Positions 47,568 through 59,300 are shown, numbered from the stretch's first letter. The stretch is 64,000 nucleotides of DNA from Phaffia rhodozyma (GCA_014706385.1 JACGZH010000001.1:2341501-2405500); one strand, 5' to 3'. Made by a program: numbers and translations. The notes: generated by a model not told the origin, from the letters alone.

Positions 47568-47957
47568 TGGAAGTCGTCTTCCCAGAACTTGACACTCGCT
47601 GACGAGATCACTTTCGCTTTTGCCTCGTCCCATACTTTCCATCCTTTCACTCCGTTTTCTTCGCCGTAGCCGACAAAGACTGCCTTCTTACCCTTTGGCG
47701 ACAGTGCATGCTTTCTGTCTGCGTTCGGTATGTGATAGAAAGCAGTACAGCCGAACGCACGAAGCCGACTGACGTCTACTTTCTTGCCTGTCCAGCGCTC
47801 TTCAGGTATACCTTGTACTTTCTGCACCCAGGACTTGTTTCTGGTGAACACAAACGCCTTGGCGGCCAGTCCCCAGAACTCCTTGGGCAGTCCGGCATCA
47901 GCAAGCATGGTGCGCGTTCCATCCTTGATGGTGCGCACAGCTCTTTCTGCCTCGCCG
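47568..47957 (-). mobile_element. Copia family 2 integrase fragment, snap-back arm
   Basis: A direct (same-strand) copy of 41456-41845 at a fixed offset of 6112 bp. Its first 328 bp (47568-47895) form a perfect-looking inverted repeat with 47955-48282, separated by a 59-nt loop. The join to the opposite orientation falls at a short shared GCCG. Confidence 0.9.
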
Positions 47958-50900
47958 GACTGCCCAAGGAGTTCTGGGGACTGGCCGCCAAGGCGTTTGT
48001 GTTCACCAGAAACAAGTCCTGGGTGCAGAAAGTACAAGGTATACCTGAAGAGCGCTGGACAGGCAAGAAAGTAGACGTCAGTCGGCTTCGTGCGTTCGGC
48101 TGTACTGCTTTCTATCACATACCGAACGCAGACAGAAAGCATGCACTGTCGCCAAAGGGTAAGAAGGCAGTCTTTGTCGGCTACGGCGAAGAAAACGGAG
48201 TGAAAGGATGGAAAGTATGGGACGAGGCAAAAGCGAAAGTGATCTCGTCAGCGAGTGTCAAGTTCTGGGAAGACGACTTCCAAAGAAAAGAAAAAGGATC
48301 GACTAACATGATGGAAGACAGCGAGACTGCGTTCGATCAGCCGTGGACAGCAGTCTCGGCTGTGAGAGAGCTGACTCCAGTTGCATCCACCCAGCATCAG
48401 CCGACCTATCCTTTGTCCTATTCTTCCAATAGGTATTCCTCTGTTTTGCATCCGGTCAAAACGGAAAGTCGTGAGGCAGGCAGTCAGAACAGTGAAACTG
48501 ATGAGACTGAGTCGGAGTATGAGAATTCGGACGAAGAGGAGGAGGATGAAGAGGATGCAACAGAAGAAGAAGAAGAAGAAGAGGAGGAGGAACCAGAAGA
48601 GGAGGAGGAGGAAGAAGTCGAAGAAAGACAGAGCTCGACGGATAGAGAGTCTGCAGCAGTAGAAGAGTCAGACTCGGAGGGTACCATCATCTATGAACCG
48701 AGAAAGATTGTAAGAGAGCTTACTGATGATCTCGTTCCAGTTCAGGTAGTCCCGGCAGTAGGATCTGTTTCCGACGCATCAGAAGGTGCATCGGAGAGTG
48801 CATCAGAGAATGCATCAGAAAGTGTGGCGCGAAGTGTGGCGGAAAGTGATGAAGTCGAAGACTTACTCGAAGATGCAGCGGAAACCGGGAAAGTAAATGT
48901 CTTTGGATGCGTTTCAGAAACTACTCCAGAAACTACTTCACTGCCTGGGTTACAGACTACTTTAGAATCAGCTGAAGAAAGTGTACTAGATGTTTCTCCA
49001 GAGACTATTTCAGGCATCACCCTAGGTGATTCTGTAGATATCAATCCAGATACTGCTGCAGATACCTTGTCAGGAGTCAGAGCAGAAGGTTTTTCAGGAA
49101 CCGCTTTAGAAGGTGTTTCAGATCTTACTTCAGCTGTCTCTTCAGCTATTTCTTCAGCTGTTTCTTCATGTGTTTCTCCAGAGACTACTTTGGCAATCAC
49201 TCAGGGTTTGGTGTCAGAAAATGCATCAATCGCCGTATCCGAAAAGGCGCCAGGAACGACTGCAGAAAACGCATCACAAAAGCCTGTAGAAACCACAGCA
49301 GAAGATATCTCCGTCAGAATAGCAGCACCTTCGCCTCGAGAACAAAGTCTGATCCCAGTCCCAACGCACGGTCCTGGTACATACCGAAAACAACTCGCCC
49401 GAGCAGCAGAAACGCCCGCACTCCGAAGAAGCACCAGACGATCTGTTCCGGTACAAAAATACTCGAGTTTCCGCCCGGAACACGGAAAACTTGCGATCGG
49501 ATCTGATGGAGTAAATGATGGAAATAATGGAAATAATGGTGGAAATGATGGTGGAAATGATGATGAAAATAACGATTTGTCAACTTCTATTTTATCTCAT
49601 TCTGGTAGACCACAGCGTACTGATCCTGAACGCACCTTGCAGAGTGAAGCCACTTTAGATTCAGAGTTATGTCGAGCATACTTGACGATTCCATCCGACG
49701 TTCCCAAGACGCTGAAGGCAGCGCTGATGGGAAGGCATCGGAAGGAGTGGGAGGAGGCAGCAAGAAAAGAAATGGAGTCGTTCGGAAAACACTCGGTCTA
49801 CACTCTCGTGCCTCGACCGGCAAACAGGAACACCGTCGGATGTCGTGCTGTGCTCGCAGAAAAGAAGAACACCGAAGGAAAGGTCATTAGAAGGAAAGTC
49901 CGTTTTGTTGCGCAAGGGTTCAGTCAGCGACCTGGCGTCGACTTTGACGAGACCTACGCACCCGTCGTCAAGTTTGCTACCCTTCGTTTACTTTTTGCGA
50001 AAGCAGCCGAACACGACTGGGACATCCACCAGATGGATGTCGAGACCGCGTTCCTCTATGGGGACCTGAAAGAAGAGGTGTATATGCGGCAGCCACCTGG
50101 CTTCGAAGAAAAGGGAAAGGAAGACTATGTATGTAAGCTTCACAAAGGACTATATGGCCTGAAACAGGCAGCGCGAGAATGGAATAACAAGCTCCATACC
50201 TCTCTTGCTTCCATAGGCTTCGTCCGAGACCCATCCGACTACGGACACTACATCCTCAGACAGGATGGAGAAGACCTTCACTTGGCGGTATATGTCGATG
50301 ATCTCGGTTTGTTTGCCGAAAAGGGTGGCCGATTGTTGGGAAATGTAAAGAAGGAACTCGAGTCCCGGTTCACCATGAAGGACATGGGCGAGATGGCCTT
50401 CTGTTTGGGACTCAGAGTCACCAGGGACAGAACCAAACGCACGGTCAGCATCGATCAGCTACCATACATCGAAGAGATGGTCAAGAAGTTCGAAGACAGG
50501 GAGACATACCCTGTGTGGACACCCGGCATGGTGTCTGTCGATCTCTCAAAGGAGATGTCACCGAAGAACGCTGAGGAGGAGGAAGAAATGAAGGACAAGC
50601 CGTATGTCAGCCTTCTCGGCTCACTTCTTTGGCTCACCATGGTCACCAGGCCGGACCTCGCATACTCCGTGTCCAGACTGGCATCGTTCTCGTCCAACCC
50701 AGGACCAAGACACTGGAAAGCTCTGCAGAGAGTACTGACCTATGCTAAGTCCACCAAAGCTCTTTCGCTGACCTATGGAACAGCCGTACACTCACTTGCT
50801 GTGTATTCCGATGCAGACTATGCTTCAGTTGTGGATGATAGAAGGTGTCACTCGTCCTATGTGGCGATGGTAAACGGAGGAGCGGTCAGCTGGGCGTCAA

Positions 50901-51445
50901 AGAAGCAAGCGATGGTAGTGCTATCGACATGCGAAGCGGAATACGTGGCACTTACTATGGCAGCGAAGGAAGTCGGCTGGTTGCGGGAAGTGCTTGCTTT
51001 CATGGCCGATCCGACAGGAACACTCGACGTGACGACGATGGAGCCGACTCGGATCTACGAAGACAATCAGGGAGCGATCGCGTTAGCCAACAATCCAGAC
51101 ACCCATTCCAGATCGAAACACATCCACGTACGCTATCACTTTATCCGAGAGAAGGTCGAGGAAGGGACCATCCGAGTCGTCGGGATCCGAACGGACGACA
51201 TGGTGGCCGACATCGGGACAAAAGCACTGCCACGGGAGAAACACGAGAAGTTCAGGTCAGCGATGGGCCTCGACGGCGAGATAGCCGTTCCAGTGGGAGA
51301 AGACATACCTCATCAGATGGGAGAGACCGAGACCGACACCGAGAGAGACCGAGAGGAGATCCTGAGGCTGAGGGCTGAAAGGAGACGGGAGAAGAAGATG
51401 ATGAGGCAGGCAGCTGGAAAGGTGGCGGGAGATAGTGGGAGATAG
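47955..51445 (+). pseudogene. Pol polyprotein of copia family 2, copy B, truncated
   Basis: Starts inside the integrase at GLPKEFWGLAAKAFVFTRNK and runs without interruption through linker, RT (YVDD intact) and RNase H to the same stop as copy A. The open frame extends back to 47708 across the palindrome, but those residues (MLSVCVRYVIESST...) are an antisense reading of the inverted fragment and not a real domain. With no gag, protease, integrase catalytic start or 5' LTR it cannot be autonomous. Protein difference from copy A seen: Ala to Thr in LQSEATLDSE. Confidence 0.9.
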
Positions 51446-51522
51446 TGGGAGATAGTGGGAGATAGTGGGAGATAGTGAGAGATAGTGGGAGATAGCAGAG
51501 GATAGTGGGAGACGGTGGGAGA
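51428..51522. repeat. Decamer tandem repeat (GGGAGATAGT), copy B
   Basis: Inverted twin of 38216-38310, between the pol stop and the 3' LTR in element orientation. Confidence 0.85.
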
Positions 51523-51544
51523 TAAGATGTCGGTGGGGGACTTG

Positions 51545-52421
51545 TGTTGATCTGAGGGAAGAAAGGAAACAGGGTGAAAAGGGAAGATATTCTCCAAGTC
51601 AATTTTTGTTTGTTTTCCAGCCCAGTCCAGAAAAGCTCACCACTTTGCATCCTCAATCTTTGCTCTTTCTCGACCAGACAAGGATCTTTTGGTGTTCTCT
51701 TTCCGATTCCATTCGGTTCTTTCTGTTCCTTCTGTTCTTTTTACTACTAAATTCTCATCTTCCTGTTCTTGTTTTCGTCCTGGTTTGTTTCCTCATCTCT
51801 TTCTTGCTTGATTTGTTTGATCTTTCGTTCACTCGTTGACTTCCCGCGCCCGGTCTCGAACTTATTTCTCGACATTTCTTGCGCATTTCTTCCAATCTCT
51901 TTCATTTCTTTTTCGTTTCCTTCCATTTCTTTTCATTCCTTTCTTTTTCTGTTTGATGTCTTCGACTGAGTGGTAGTATTGGATATAGCAGTCTAGACAT
52001 CAATCATCGAGTATTGCGCGTTGGTTGACTTTCTATCTCTTCGGTTTCTCGTTCAACATGTTATTTCATTTCTATTTTCTATATCATCTTTATTTCACTT
52101 CCGTCTCGTTTTATTTCCATTCTAGTTCATTTGCATCTTGCTTCTATATCATTTCCATCTTGGTGATCTCGTATATACAGTAGCTAGTTTATTTTCTTTT
52201 TCCTTTTTCTTTCTGGTTCCCGCAATCAACTTACTCACTTTGTGTGTGTACAATTGTTTGAGAGAATCAGTTTGAGAGAACTAGTAATCGGGTCTATCTA
52301 TTGAGAAAACCTTTCTAGCCCAACGAGAGAAACACCATTGAGGCATTCGGAAACTGGAAGTACATTGTTATCTGTGTGACTCCACCATTAGAATATCCCA
52401 AAGTGCTCACTAATTTTATTA
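51545..52421 (+). repeat. 3' LTR of copia family 2, copy B
   Basis: Mirror of 37317-38193. The inner part (51600-52360) matches copy A almost base for base; the last 50 bp show several differences. It ends ...CTAATTTTATTA before unrelated sequence. No target-site duplication can be assigned because the 5' end is lost. Confidence 0.7.
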
Positions 52422-52565
52422 AGAGCTCCCTATTGTATTATAGACTGCTATATCCAATAGAAAAACAAACAATAGCTGTAACAATGTCAAGACTGCTGAA
52501 ATCCCAACGACTGATGATACTGAGTTTCAACTAGTAGAGCTTTGTGAACCCTGAGTCTTCAATGA

Positions 52566-52661
52566 GGCCGTTTGGCGGAGTGGTCTAACGCGGTAGCCTT
52601 GAATTCAAATCAAATCAGCTACTCTTCTCTGAAGGCGTAGGTTCAAACCCTACAGCGGTCG
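52566..52661 (+). tRNA. tRNA-Ser (UGA), with intron
   Basis: Acceptor GGCCGTT pairs with AGCGGTC, discriminator G (52661). Anticodon stem GTAGC/GCTAC (52593-52597, 52618-52622), anticodon TGA at 52600-52602, a 13-nt intron at 52604-52616 one base 3' of the anticodon, a long variable arm typical of Ser, and a T arm GTAGG-TTCAAAC-CCTAC. It sits only about 150 bp from the end of the copia LTR. Confidence 0.9.
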
Positions 52662-52672
52662 TTTTTTTTTTT
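52662..52672 (+). terminator. Pol III terminator of tRNA-Ser
   Basis: A run of eleven T residues directly after the discriminator base. Confidence 0.85.
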
Positions 52673-52775
52673 CCAATATCTTTTCCCTTGAAATTCTCAG
52701 TCTCATCTTATTTTCCCTGCAGTACTGGTCGTCAAGAAACAGGCATAAAGTCAGGGAGCTATTGGTGTTGAGTAT

Positions 52776-52953
52776 GATGTTGAACGTGACGATCTGTATA
52801 TACACTGTAGCTTTCGTCGTCTAGGTAACCAGTGGAGGACATGACGTTATTCTTTTGCCTCTTCCATCCGTTCTACCTCTCCTATCTTCCTGAGCCTCTT
52901 ATTCTTTCTCGTTCTCATGATCTCGTGTGCACAGTAGCAGATCGTTTCTGACT
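52776..52953. repeat. 178-bp perfect inverted repeat, left copy
   Basis: Runs from GATGTTGAACGTG to GATCGTTTCTGACT; its exact reverse complement is at 55286-55463. No ORF inside. Origin unknown. Confidence 0.9.
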
Positions 52954-53421
52954 GACATCAGGGAATTTAGGCTTGAAATCTTGGTTTCGGAAACAATTTG
53001 AACGCCCTATCACGTAGCGCTTTCTGATTCGCTGACAGATACACCGACACAGGCGCTCTCCCAGCAGACATGTTTGGATCCTGAACCGAATAAAAGCTGT
53101 AATTGGCGGTCCACAAATGAAATAAGAAACTGACACAAAGCATCAAACAGTGATTATCTAAACTTTGTGTAGAGGAAAAAGAGTGCGAGTGTTACAGCCG
53201 TTGCTGTCATTCCTCAATAGTAGGGGACGATTGTCAATTCAAAATAGCTAAGTTGCTAATGATCTCGGTCAAGATAGCTAAAGTCAACAGTCATTCCACG
53301 TTGACACGGGATTATGGATATGAGACGCCGGGTCCTCTCAGCCGTCCGATCAGGTAGTAGATTCATTCGATGCTTGTAAATAAAAACCCAAGGTTTTACA
53401 CAGACGGACGATGAAAATAGA

Positions 53422-53880
53422 TTGGAGAAATCAAACAATGAAAATCGTAAAGAGAACGAAAGAGTACAGGCGAGAATACATGTGGTGATGGATCAATGTA
53501 ACAGAGCTGAACAGCAAGAAGAGATAGAATCAAGTCAAGCTAGTAGTATTCAACTAAAGAATCATACGGACGAAGTTCAAGAGATGAAGACGAGCGTCTT
53601 CTTGACCAAAGAAGATAGAGATGTTGAAATTTTATCAAATACATATCGTTCTCTCACAAATCCACCTGTGGGTAGTAAGAGCCAGAACAAATGCAAGCGA
53701 CGAACGGGAGGAATGATCCTGCGTAAATTCAGAATAAAATCACGGCATTTTTCACAAGAAAAAACCTGCCAAAATGACCGTGTACCTTTCAAACTTGAAT
53801 CTAGGTTTGCTACCCTTCATTCTGAGTACGTAGTCAGGGCATACTACCCGGCCTATGGGACAATAGGTCTATGGGATTGA
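53422..53880 (+). CDS. Doubtful ORF, 152 aa
   Basis: An open frame (MEKSNNENRKENERVQARIH...) with charged, Asn/Gln-rich composition and no known domain. It sits between the 178-bp repeats and opposite the phosphatase. An unspliced gene would be unusual here, so it may be chance. Confidence 0.2.
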   Translation: MEKSNNENRKENERVQARIHVVMDQCNRAEQQEEIESSQASSIQLKNHTDEVQEMKTSVFLTKEDRDVEILSNTYRSLTNPPVGSKSQNKCKRRTGGMILRKFRIKSRHFSQEKTCQNDRVPFKLESRFATLHSEYVVRAYYPAYGTIGLWD

Positions 53881-53954
53881 CCTCTAATCCCGTTGATGGA
53901 CTCTTTGTCTGACCGCTCGGTGGTGTGATGTATTTATCCATCCAGTCCCGGTTC

Positions 53955-55023
53955 CTATACCTTGTTCACTGATTTGTTCATGGTCGGTGCTGAGTTAACA
54001 AGTTCGTTCTCCTCAAATGCCATGAGCTCAGCCATGAATCCGATATTGGGTGATATTCCTCTTCTTCGTTCGAGAACATACGCGTACGCCGTCTTGAGCG
54101 GCCAGCGATAATGTCGGATAAGATATGCGAGTACAACCATAACCGAGCGAGATCTTCCGGCACGGCAGTGAATGTAAATTGGACATCCGTGTAGGAGGGC
54201 ATCGTCTGAATTGAAAGACAAGTAAGCAGAAAGAAGTGGTCAATGATTCATGACCAGAGACATACGATTGACAGTCTGGTGAATCCGAACCTATGTAAGC
54301 GCACGCATCGTTCAGATCTTGTGCAACTACCTGTTCCTCCACAGTATCTCTTATTCCAAGTTTACGGTAAACCTCAAACTTGTCTTTCATTCCAAACCCA
54401 TCTTCGCATTCCACAGCCATATTTAATACACGACGGACCCCTATCTTCTTCAGCTCCTCCACATCCTGAACCGATGATGGTTCCGGGCCAAGATATAGGA
54501 ACGAGGAGATGATGGTCGAAACAACAAATGCTGTAAAAGCAGTTTCATCCGAGGATTGTGAATATGATTCAGGCGATGGTGAGCTTGGAGATGTCGACGA
54601 TAGACGAGGACCAGACACGAGTAAGGAGCTGCCTTCAGTGGAAAGGGTATGGGAAAGGAAGGGTGAAGGTAATGGATCTGTGTTGCTCTGAGCTGTTATC
54701 GAATGTTTAGTTTTCAAGGCCGTAGATACAGGTATCGAAGTTCGAATTGTGAGTCCTTTGCAATTCGTCCTCTTTGTTGTCGTCTCCGATTCGGACGTAA
54801 TATGAGTTCTGTTTAGGAAGTGCATTCGGATTGGCTTGTCAGCCATAGATGAGACTTTACCAAGAGAGGCAAGTTGGGTTGATCTGATCAGGAGACGATG
54901 GACAGGTTGAGAGCCGACTACAATTGGTTGGCCAAACTTGAAGACATGTAGGCGTCTAAGGTTGGATTGAGGAGAGACAAGGAAAGAGGTGGCAGGGTCG
55001 TTGAGCGGGTCTAACTTTACGGA
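53955..55023 (-). CDS. Dual-specificity protein phosphatase (MAPK-phosphatase type)
   Basis: Cys-based phosphatase acting on phospho-Tyr and phospho-Ser/Thr, probably on a MAP kinase. The last exon (53955-54205) carries the catalytic loop HCRAGRSRS (H-C-x5-R-S) followed by VMVVLAYLIRHYRWPLKTAY and ISPNIGFMAELMAFE. The upstream exon (54291-55023) gives FLYLGPEPSSVQDVEELKKI, GVRRVLNMAVECEDG and LNDACAYI, which joins to DDALLHGCPIYIHC through an intron with donor GTTCGG. The frame stays open upstream of MADKPIRMHF (54846) to an acceptor TAG at about 55024, reading SVKLDPLNDPATSF... and LRRLHVFKFGQPIVVGSQPV, so the true start lies in an unplaced exon further right. The gene lies between the two copies of a 178-bp inverted repeat. 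Confidence 0.85.
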
Positions 55024-55285
55024 CTAAAGATTGTGGATTTTCAGACGCGTCGGCAGATGGAGTCTATTAGAATCGCGTCCAAATGGCCACTGCCAAATAC
55101 ATCGGCGCGTAAGAACGCCTATGATTCATTATAAACAATCTTTCAAAACGAACGAGCACCAATTGGAAAAATTGAGAGCTTTTTGTGCTAGTTCATTCGG
55201 AAGTGGCCACTTGGACGCAGCTCCAATCCTCTCAATGTCTGACCCTCCTTGAGCAACTGATTCCCTGTATCAGACCCAGAACCAG

Positions 55286-55463
55286 AGTCAGAAACGATCT
55301 GCTACTGTGCACACGAGATCATGAGAACGAGAAAGAATAAGAGGCTCAGGAAGATAGGAGAGGTAGAACGGATGGAAGAGGCAAAAGAATAACGTCATGT
55401 CCTCCACTGGTTACCTAGACGACGAAAGCTACAGTGTATATACAGATCGTCACGTTCAACATC
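55286..55463. repeat. 178-bp perfect inverted repeat, right copy
   Basis: Reverse complement of 52776-52953, immediately upstream of the phosphatase gene and perhaps overlapping its promoter. Confidence 0.9.
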
Positions 55464-55909
55464 ACATTCAACGCAGGCCGCAAAACCTCAACATATACTA
55501 CAAACCCTCGACATGAACGGCTTGAAACACAACAAAGACTGCTTGAAACCCACATTCAAAGCTAATGTTGGAGTTTCAGCAGTCTTGACATAATTTCATC
55601 TGTTATTTGTAATCTCTTCTTGAGACATCATCTGCCTGCCTCTATTTGCGCGGAGTCCCAAGGCTCTCTTTCCGAAGAGCTATAAATTTTCTAGCGGGTT
55701 TCCCTTCTGTTTTCCTGGTTTCTCAATCCATTTTACTGAAACACCTGGGTGGTGTGTATATGGTTTGGGAAACCAGTGAGGACTTGATTGGGAACAAGTG
55801 CCAGAACGAAAAGTCCATTTTCACCCTTTTATTTCAGTAATATTCTTCAGCCAAGATGCTCAACCACAAGAACATACTAGGTTACACTAGTCGCAGACTG
55901 CCATCAACA

Positions 55910-55981
55910 GCCTGGCTAGCTCAATGGTAGGGCGTCAGACTTCTAATCTGAAGGCTGCGGGTTCGAGTCCCGCGTCGGGTT
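55910..55981 (+). tRNA. tRNA-Arg (UCU)
   Basis: Acceptor GCCTGGC pairs with GTCGGGT (with G-U pairs). D arm GCTCAATGGTAGGGC, anticodon loop CTTCTAA between TCAGA and TCTGA giving anticodon TCT, T arm GCGGG-TTCGAGT-CCCGC. No intron. A T-run at 55991-55998 is the likely Pol III terminator. Confidence 0.93.
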
Positions 55982-56330
55982 ATCTCATGTCTTTTTTTTG
56001 GTACGATGTTTGCAAGATGAAGGAGTGGATGTCTGTACGTCTTTGGTTGAAACAAACTTTTCTGAATGGTACATTTGGGGTGTTTGATCATGGCGATAGT
56101 CTATAGGCAGCTTATCGAATGCATGTCGAAATATTGAATCACAAAGTTGACTATTTCGCAGATGTAAGAAAATGATAGGTGAATAACTTAAGACAAGAAA
56201 ATTGATCGAAGAATAAAGAATGATGATGTTGGTACAATGTGTGGTAGAAAGATGTTCGAAAATACAGAGCAGACAACGGAAAGATCTGGATAAAAAATTG
56301 TGCTATGCGCTTCATCTCGCATAGGACAAC
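55982..56330. other. Intergenic, tRNA-Arg to TFIIIC 3' end
   Basis: Contains the T-run ending the tRNA transcript and presumably the 3' UTR of the minus-strand TFIIIC gene. Nothing else was recognised. Confidence 0.5.
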
Positions 56331-59300
56331 CTACACAACCTCATTTATACGACGAACCTGTCCTATCCCAGTGCCGGCGTTTTCCAACCAATCCTCCCCG
56401 ATCAGACACCACCCTACCCACTTCTCCTCTTCCCGACTCAGCCATCCAATAGGCTTGACTGAACAGATATGTGCCAGCTGGGTTGCCTCATGGAACGTGA
56501 CTCGTCGAGCCCATCCTCTCTTGAAAAGATGCCTGAGGATATCATTGAGTTCTGGTCGATCAAGGATAGGGTCGAGCACTTTCCGAAGGAGCCACTGCGA
56601 GTTCAGATTGGGAGGTAGTAGGTCGCGTTCAACAAAGGTGTGGCACTAGTCAAGATGTACTGCATCACAAGTGATGACGAACACAAGTAAAGAATCCGTT
56701 GACTTACCTCGTTGACATATGGCCGATGCATCAACGTCCCAACTACACATCTCACGTTCTTTTCCCATTCTTTCTGAAGAATCTTGCCCTGAAAGTCCAC
56801 CCACTTCCGTGGGTACACAAGTTCATTGTCCTTCGGTATTTCGACTGACCAATCAGAGAAGAACGCCGAGGAAACGAGACGGGCTTCATCATAGCCAGCC
56901 CAGAAGGATAGCGAAGGTGTCGTCTCGCAGAAGCAATGCGCAAAATGGAGAATATTGGAGACTGGAGAAGAGCTTGTCAAGTCCTGGAAAAAACAATGGA
57001 TGCGTTATCAGTTCTTAAGTGTAAAAAAGTGCAAAGAGAAAGTGGCAGAGCACAAACAATTAATTCTTCCCATGTCAGTCCATCCTTCCCAGCCCGCATC
57101 AACCCCTCCTCGAAGGGCTCCACCCATTCCCCTGCTCCAGAATGTTGAAGCGTTATCAAGGCCTGCTTTCTCCTCTCAGGATCGATGTGCGCAGGCCTGA
57201 GGTCTGACGAAGGATTAGCAAGGTAGATGTCTGTGTGAAGATTGACCGGTTGTGCTGGCTGGGTGATGCGGACATAAGTATGAAATTCAAGGTCCTCGTC
57301 ATCTACGTTGCCCAAAATTATGATGTAAGTCAACAGATTTGGGTGTGAAGTCCGAGAATGAAATGCTCCCACCAAGTTTTTTAGTGTCTATCATTCCTCG
57401 GCCCGCAAGATTTTCCATCTCTTCGCGGTCCACAATAAATTCCACCTGATGACCAATGTAGTGAAGAAGTCAAATTAGCGACACACACCCAGTCCATATC
57501 AAGAAATTATTTCAATATTGATAAGCCACATATCAGGTTAGCTATCAATCGATGAAAATCAGGACAAACCCTATTGTCAGAAACCATGTTGATTAGTTTT
57601 GCAGTTGCTCCTTCAGATGCAACCAGAGGCCAAATTGAGTGTTCTTCTTCTAAAAGCAAGGTGTCATCTTTTTTTGGATTGTGAACGCCTCCGGCTTCAT
57701 CGAAGAATGTTGGCTCATAGGGACCCTCGCTCTGCTTCATGAATCTAGAGTTTGAAGGATCGATAACAACGATTATCAGATGAATGATTCATAAGGAGTA
57801 CACTCATGAGACAAATCGTGTATATATATATATAAAAACGCACCCTTCGCTTATCTCGAAAAATCGAGTAGGAGGAGCTTTGCTCTTCCCAATCTTGGAT
57901 ATCACTCCACTTCTCATTAATGAGGCATGTACAGTGTCGACAAGAGGGGTTTGAGGAAGTATTTTTTCAGCAATATCAGGATCTGAAGTTCGAGTAGTGG
58001 GGTTCACGATCATCTGGTAGATAGAGAATATGGTTGAGAAGGGTAAGCAAAAAAAAATTTAAAAAAATACATTCATAAACAGCGTTTCAAAAACGCCGCA
58101 CAGTGTACGGGAGTGACAAAAGACGTACTTTGATAGTAGACCCGATCACACCCTGCTCGCGCGAGAACCGTGATATAACCGGCAAATCTTTTTTCGAAGA
58201 TATGAGAGGCTCTATGGCGAACGGCGCCTCCAACGTCTTCTTTTCTGCAAACTCAGCTGTGACTGCAGCACTGAGTTCGAGAAGCCAATTCCAATGGTTG
58301 CTCTCAGGCTCAGGTGAGGTAAATTTCCAATCTTTTAAACCAGATACTTTGCTCGGAAGAGGTGGAACAATGGAGACGGTAGTAGGAGTTACGGCAAGTT
58401 GGCCTTCTACAATTGAGTTGAGCCTGTGGAACAGTCAAATGATGATAAGAAACAAACCAGTCAAACGCCAGGACGGGATAGAAAACATACAGATGGTTTT
58501 TTTGGGTGTTTTTTCGGAAGAACTTCACATGATGAACAATATCAAACTCGGTTGACCTTGCCCCTGCGGGTTCTGGTAGATTGATAGTTCCTCGATGAGC
58601 CTTCCAGAGCCTTGAGTAGGCCTCAGATAACCCATTGATATAGGTCTTCTTCCCTAGGCGCTCACGGAGTACCGAGTAACGGTGTCGCAGAATATTATGG
58701 TTAAGGCTGGTAATGACCTTGGTAGCTGGTTTCCAGGTGAACATGAAGCCGTGTTCACGACCTCGAGTCTCAAGGATTGCCCCAAGATCCATAATCATAT
58801 CGTCTAATTCATCTGTAAATCGAGTTCGACGACGAGGACCTAAAGGATCTGGCAATTTGATCGGACGATATAATTTGGATATCAATAAACTAGACATGTA
58901 GAAGATACGAACAGCGTCAAAATATCTTACCTGACTCCTCTGGAGGTCCTCTAAGACTAGCAGGAATCAGATCATCGTCTTCCTCAGTTACGGGTAAAAA
59001 GAAAGGAATGTCCATAATCTCGGAGAGATTATCGTGTTGAAGCTCGTTCACCCTGTCATACACATCGGAGATTTTGGGTCGTCTGACACGAGTCCCTTTC
59101 TTTTGTCGCCCCATCGGTGTTTCCTGGGGCAAAGGTCTATCACCCTCAGGAAGATCCAAGAGCTCTTGTACCAAAGATGCTATATGAGTTTCATCCAATC
59201 GCCCTCCAGACCGTTGGGCTAACTCCAGCTGCTGGACGGCCCGGATGTTGAGCTCGAGAGTAGGAGTTAATGTGACCGACATTCTCGTGAGATGTTTTTT

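Larger units (their letters stand above)
47955..52413. repeat. Right arm of 4.46-kb inverted repeat
   Basis: Partner of 37325-41783; see that entry. The spacer between the arms is about 6.2 kb and holds the gypsy element, the 5' rest of copy A and the snap-back fragment. Confidence 0.9.

Noticed and set aside
47708..47954. N-terminal part of the long open frame through copy B as a new protein domain
   Set aside because: It is an antisense reading of the inverted integrase fragment; the same residues appear from 41596 on the plus strand opposite the real pol.
37325..52413. DNA transposon with 4.5-kb terminal inverted repeats
   Set aside because: The arms are copia pol plus LTR, not transposase ends, and the interior is a truncated gypsy element with no transposase.
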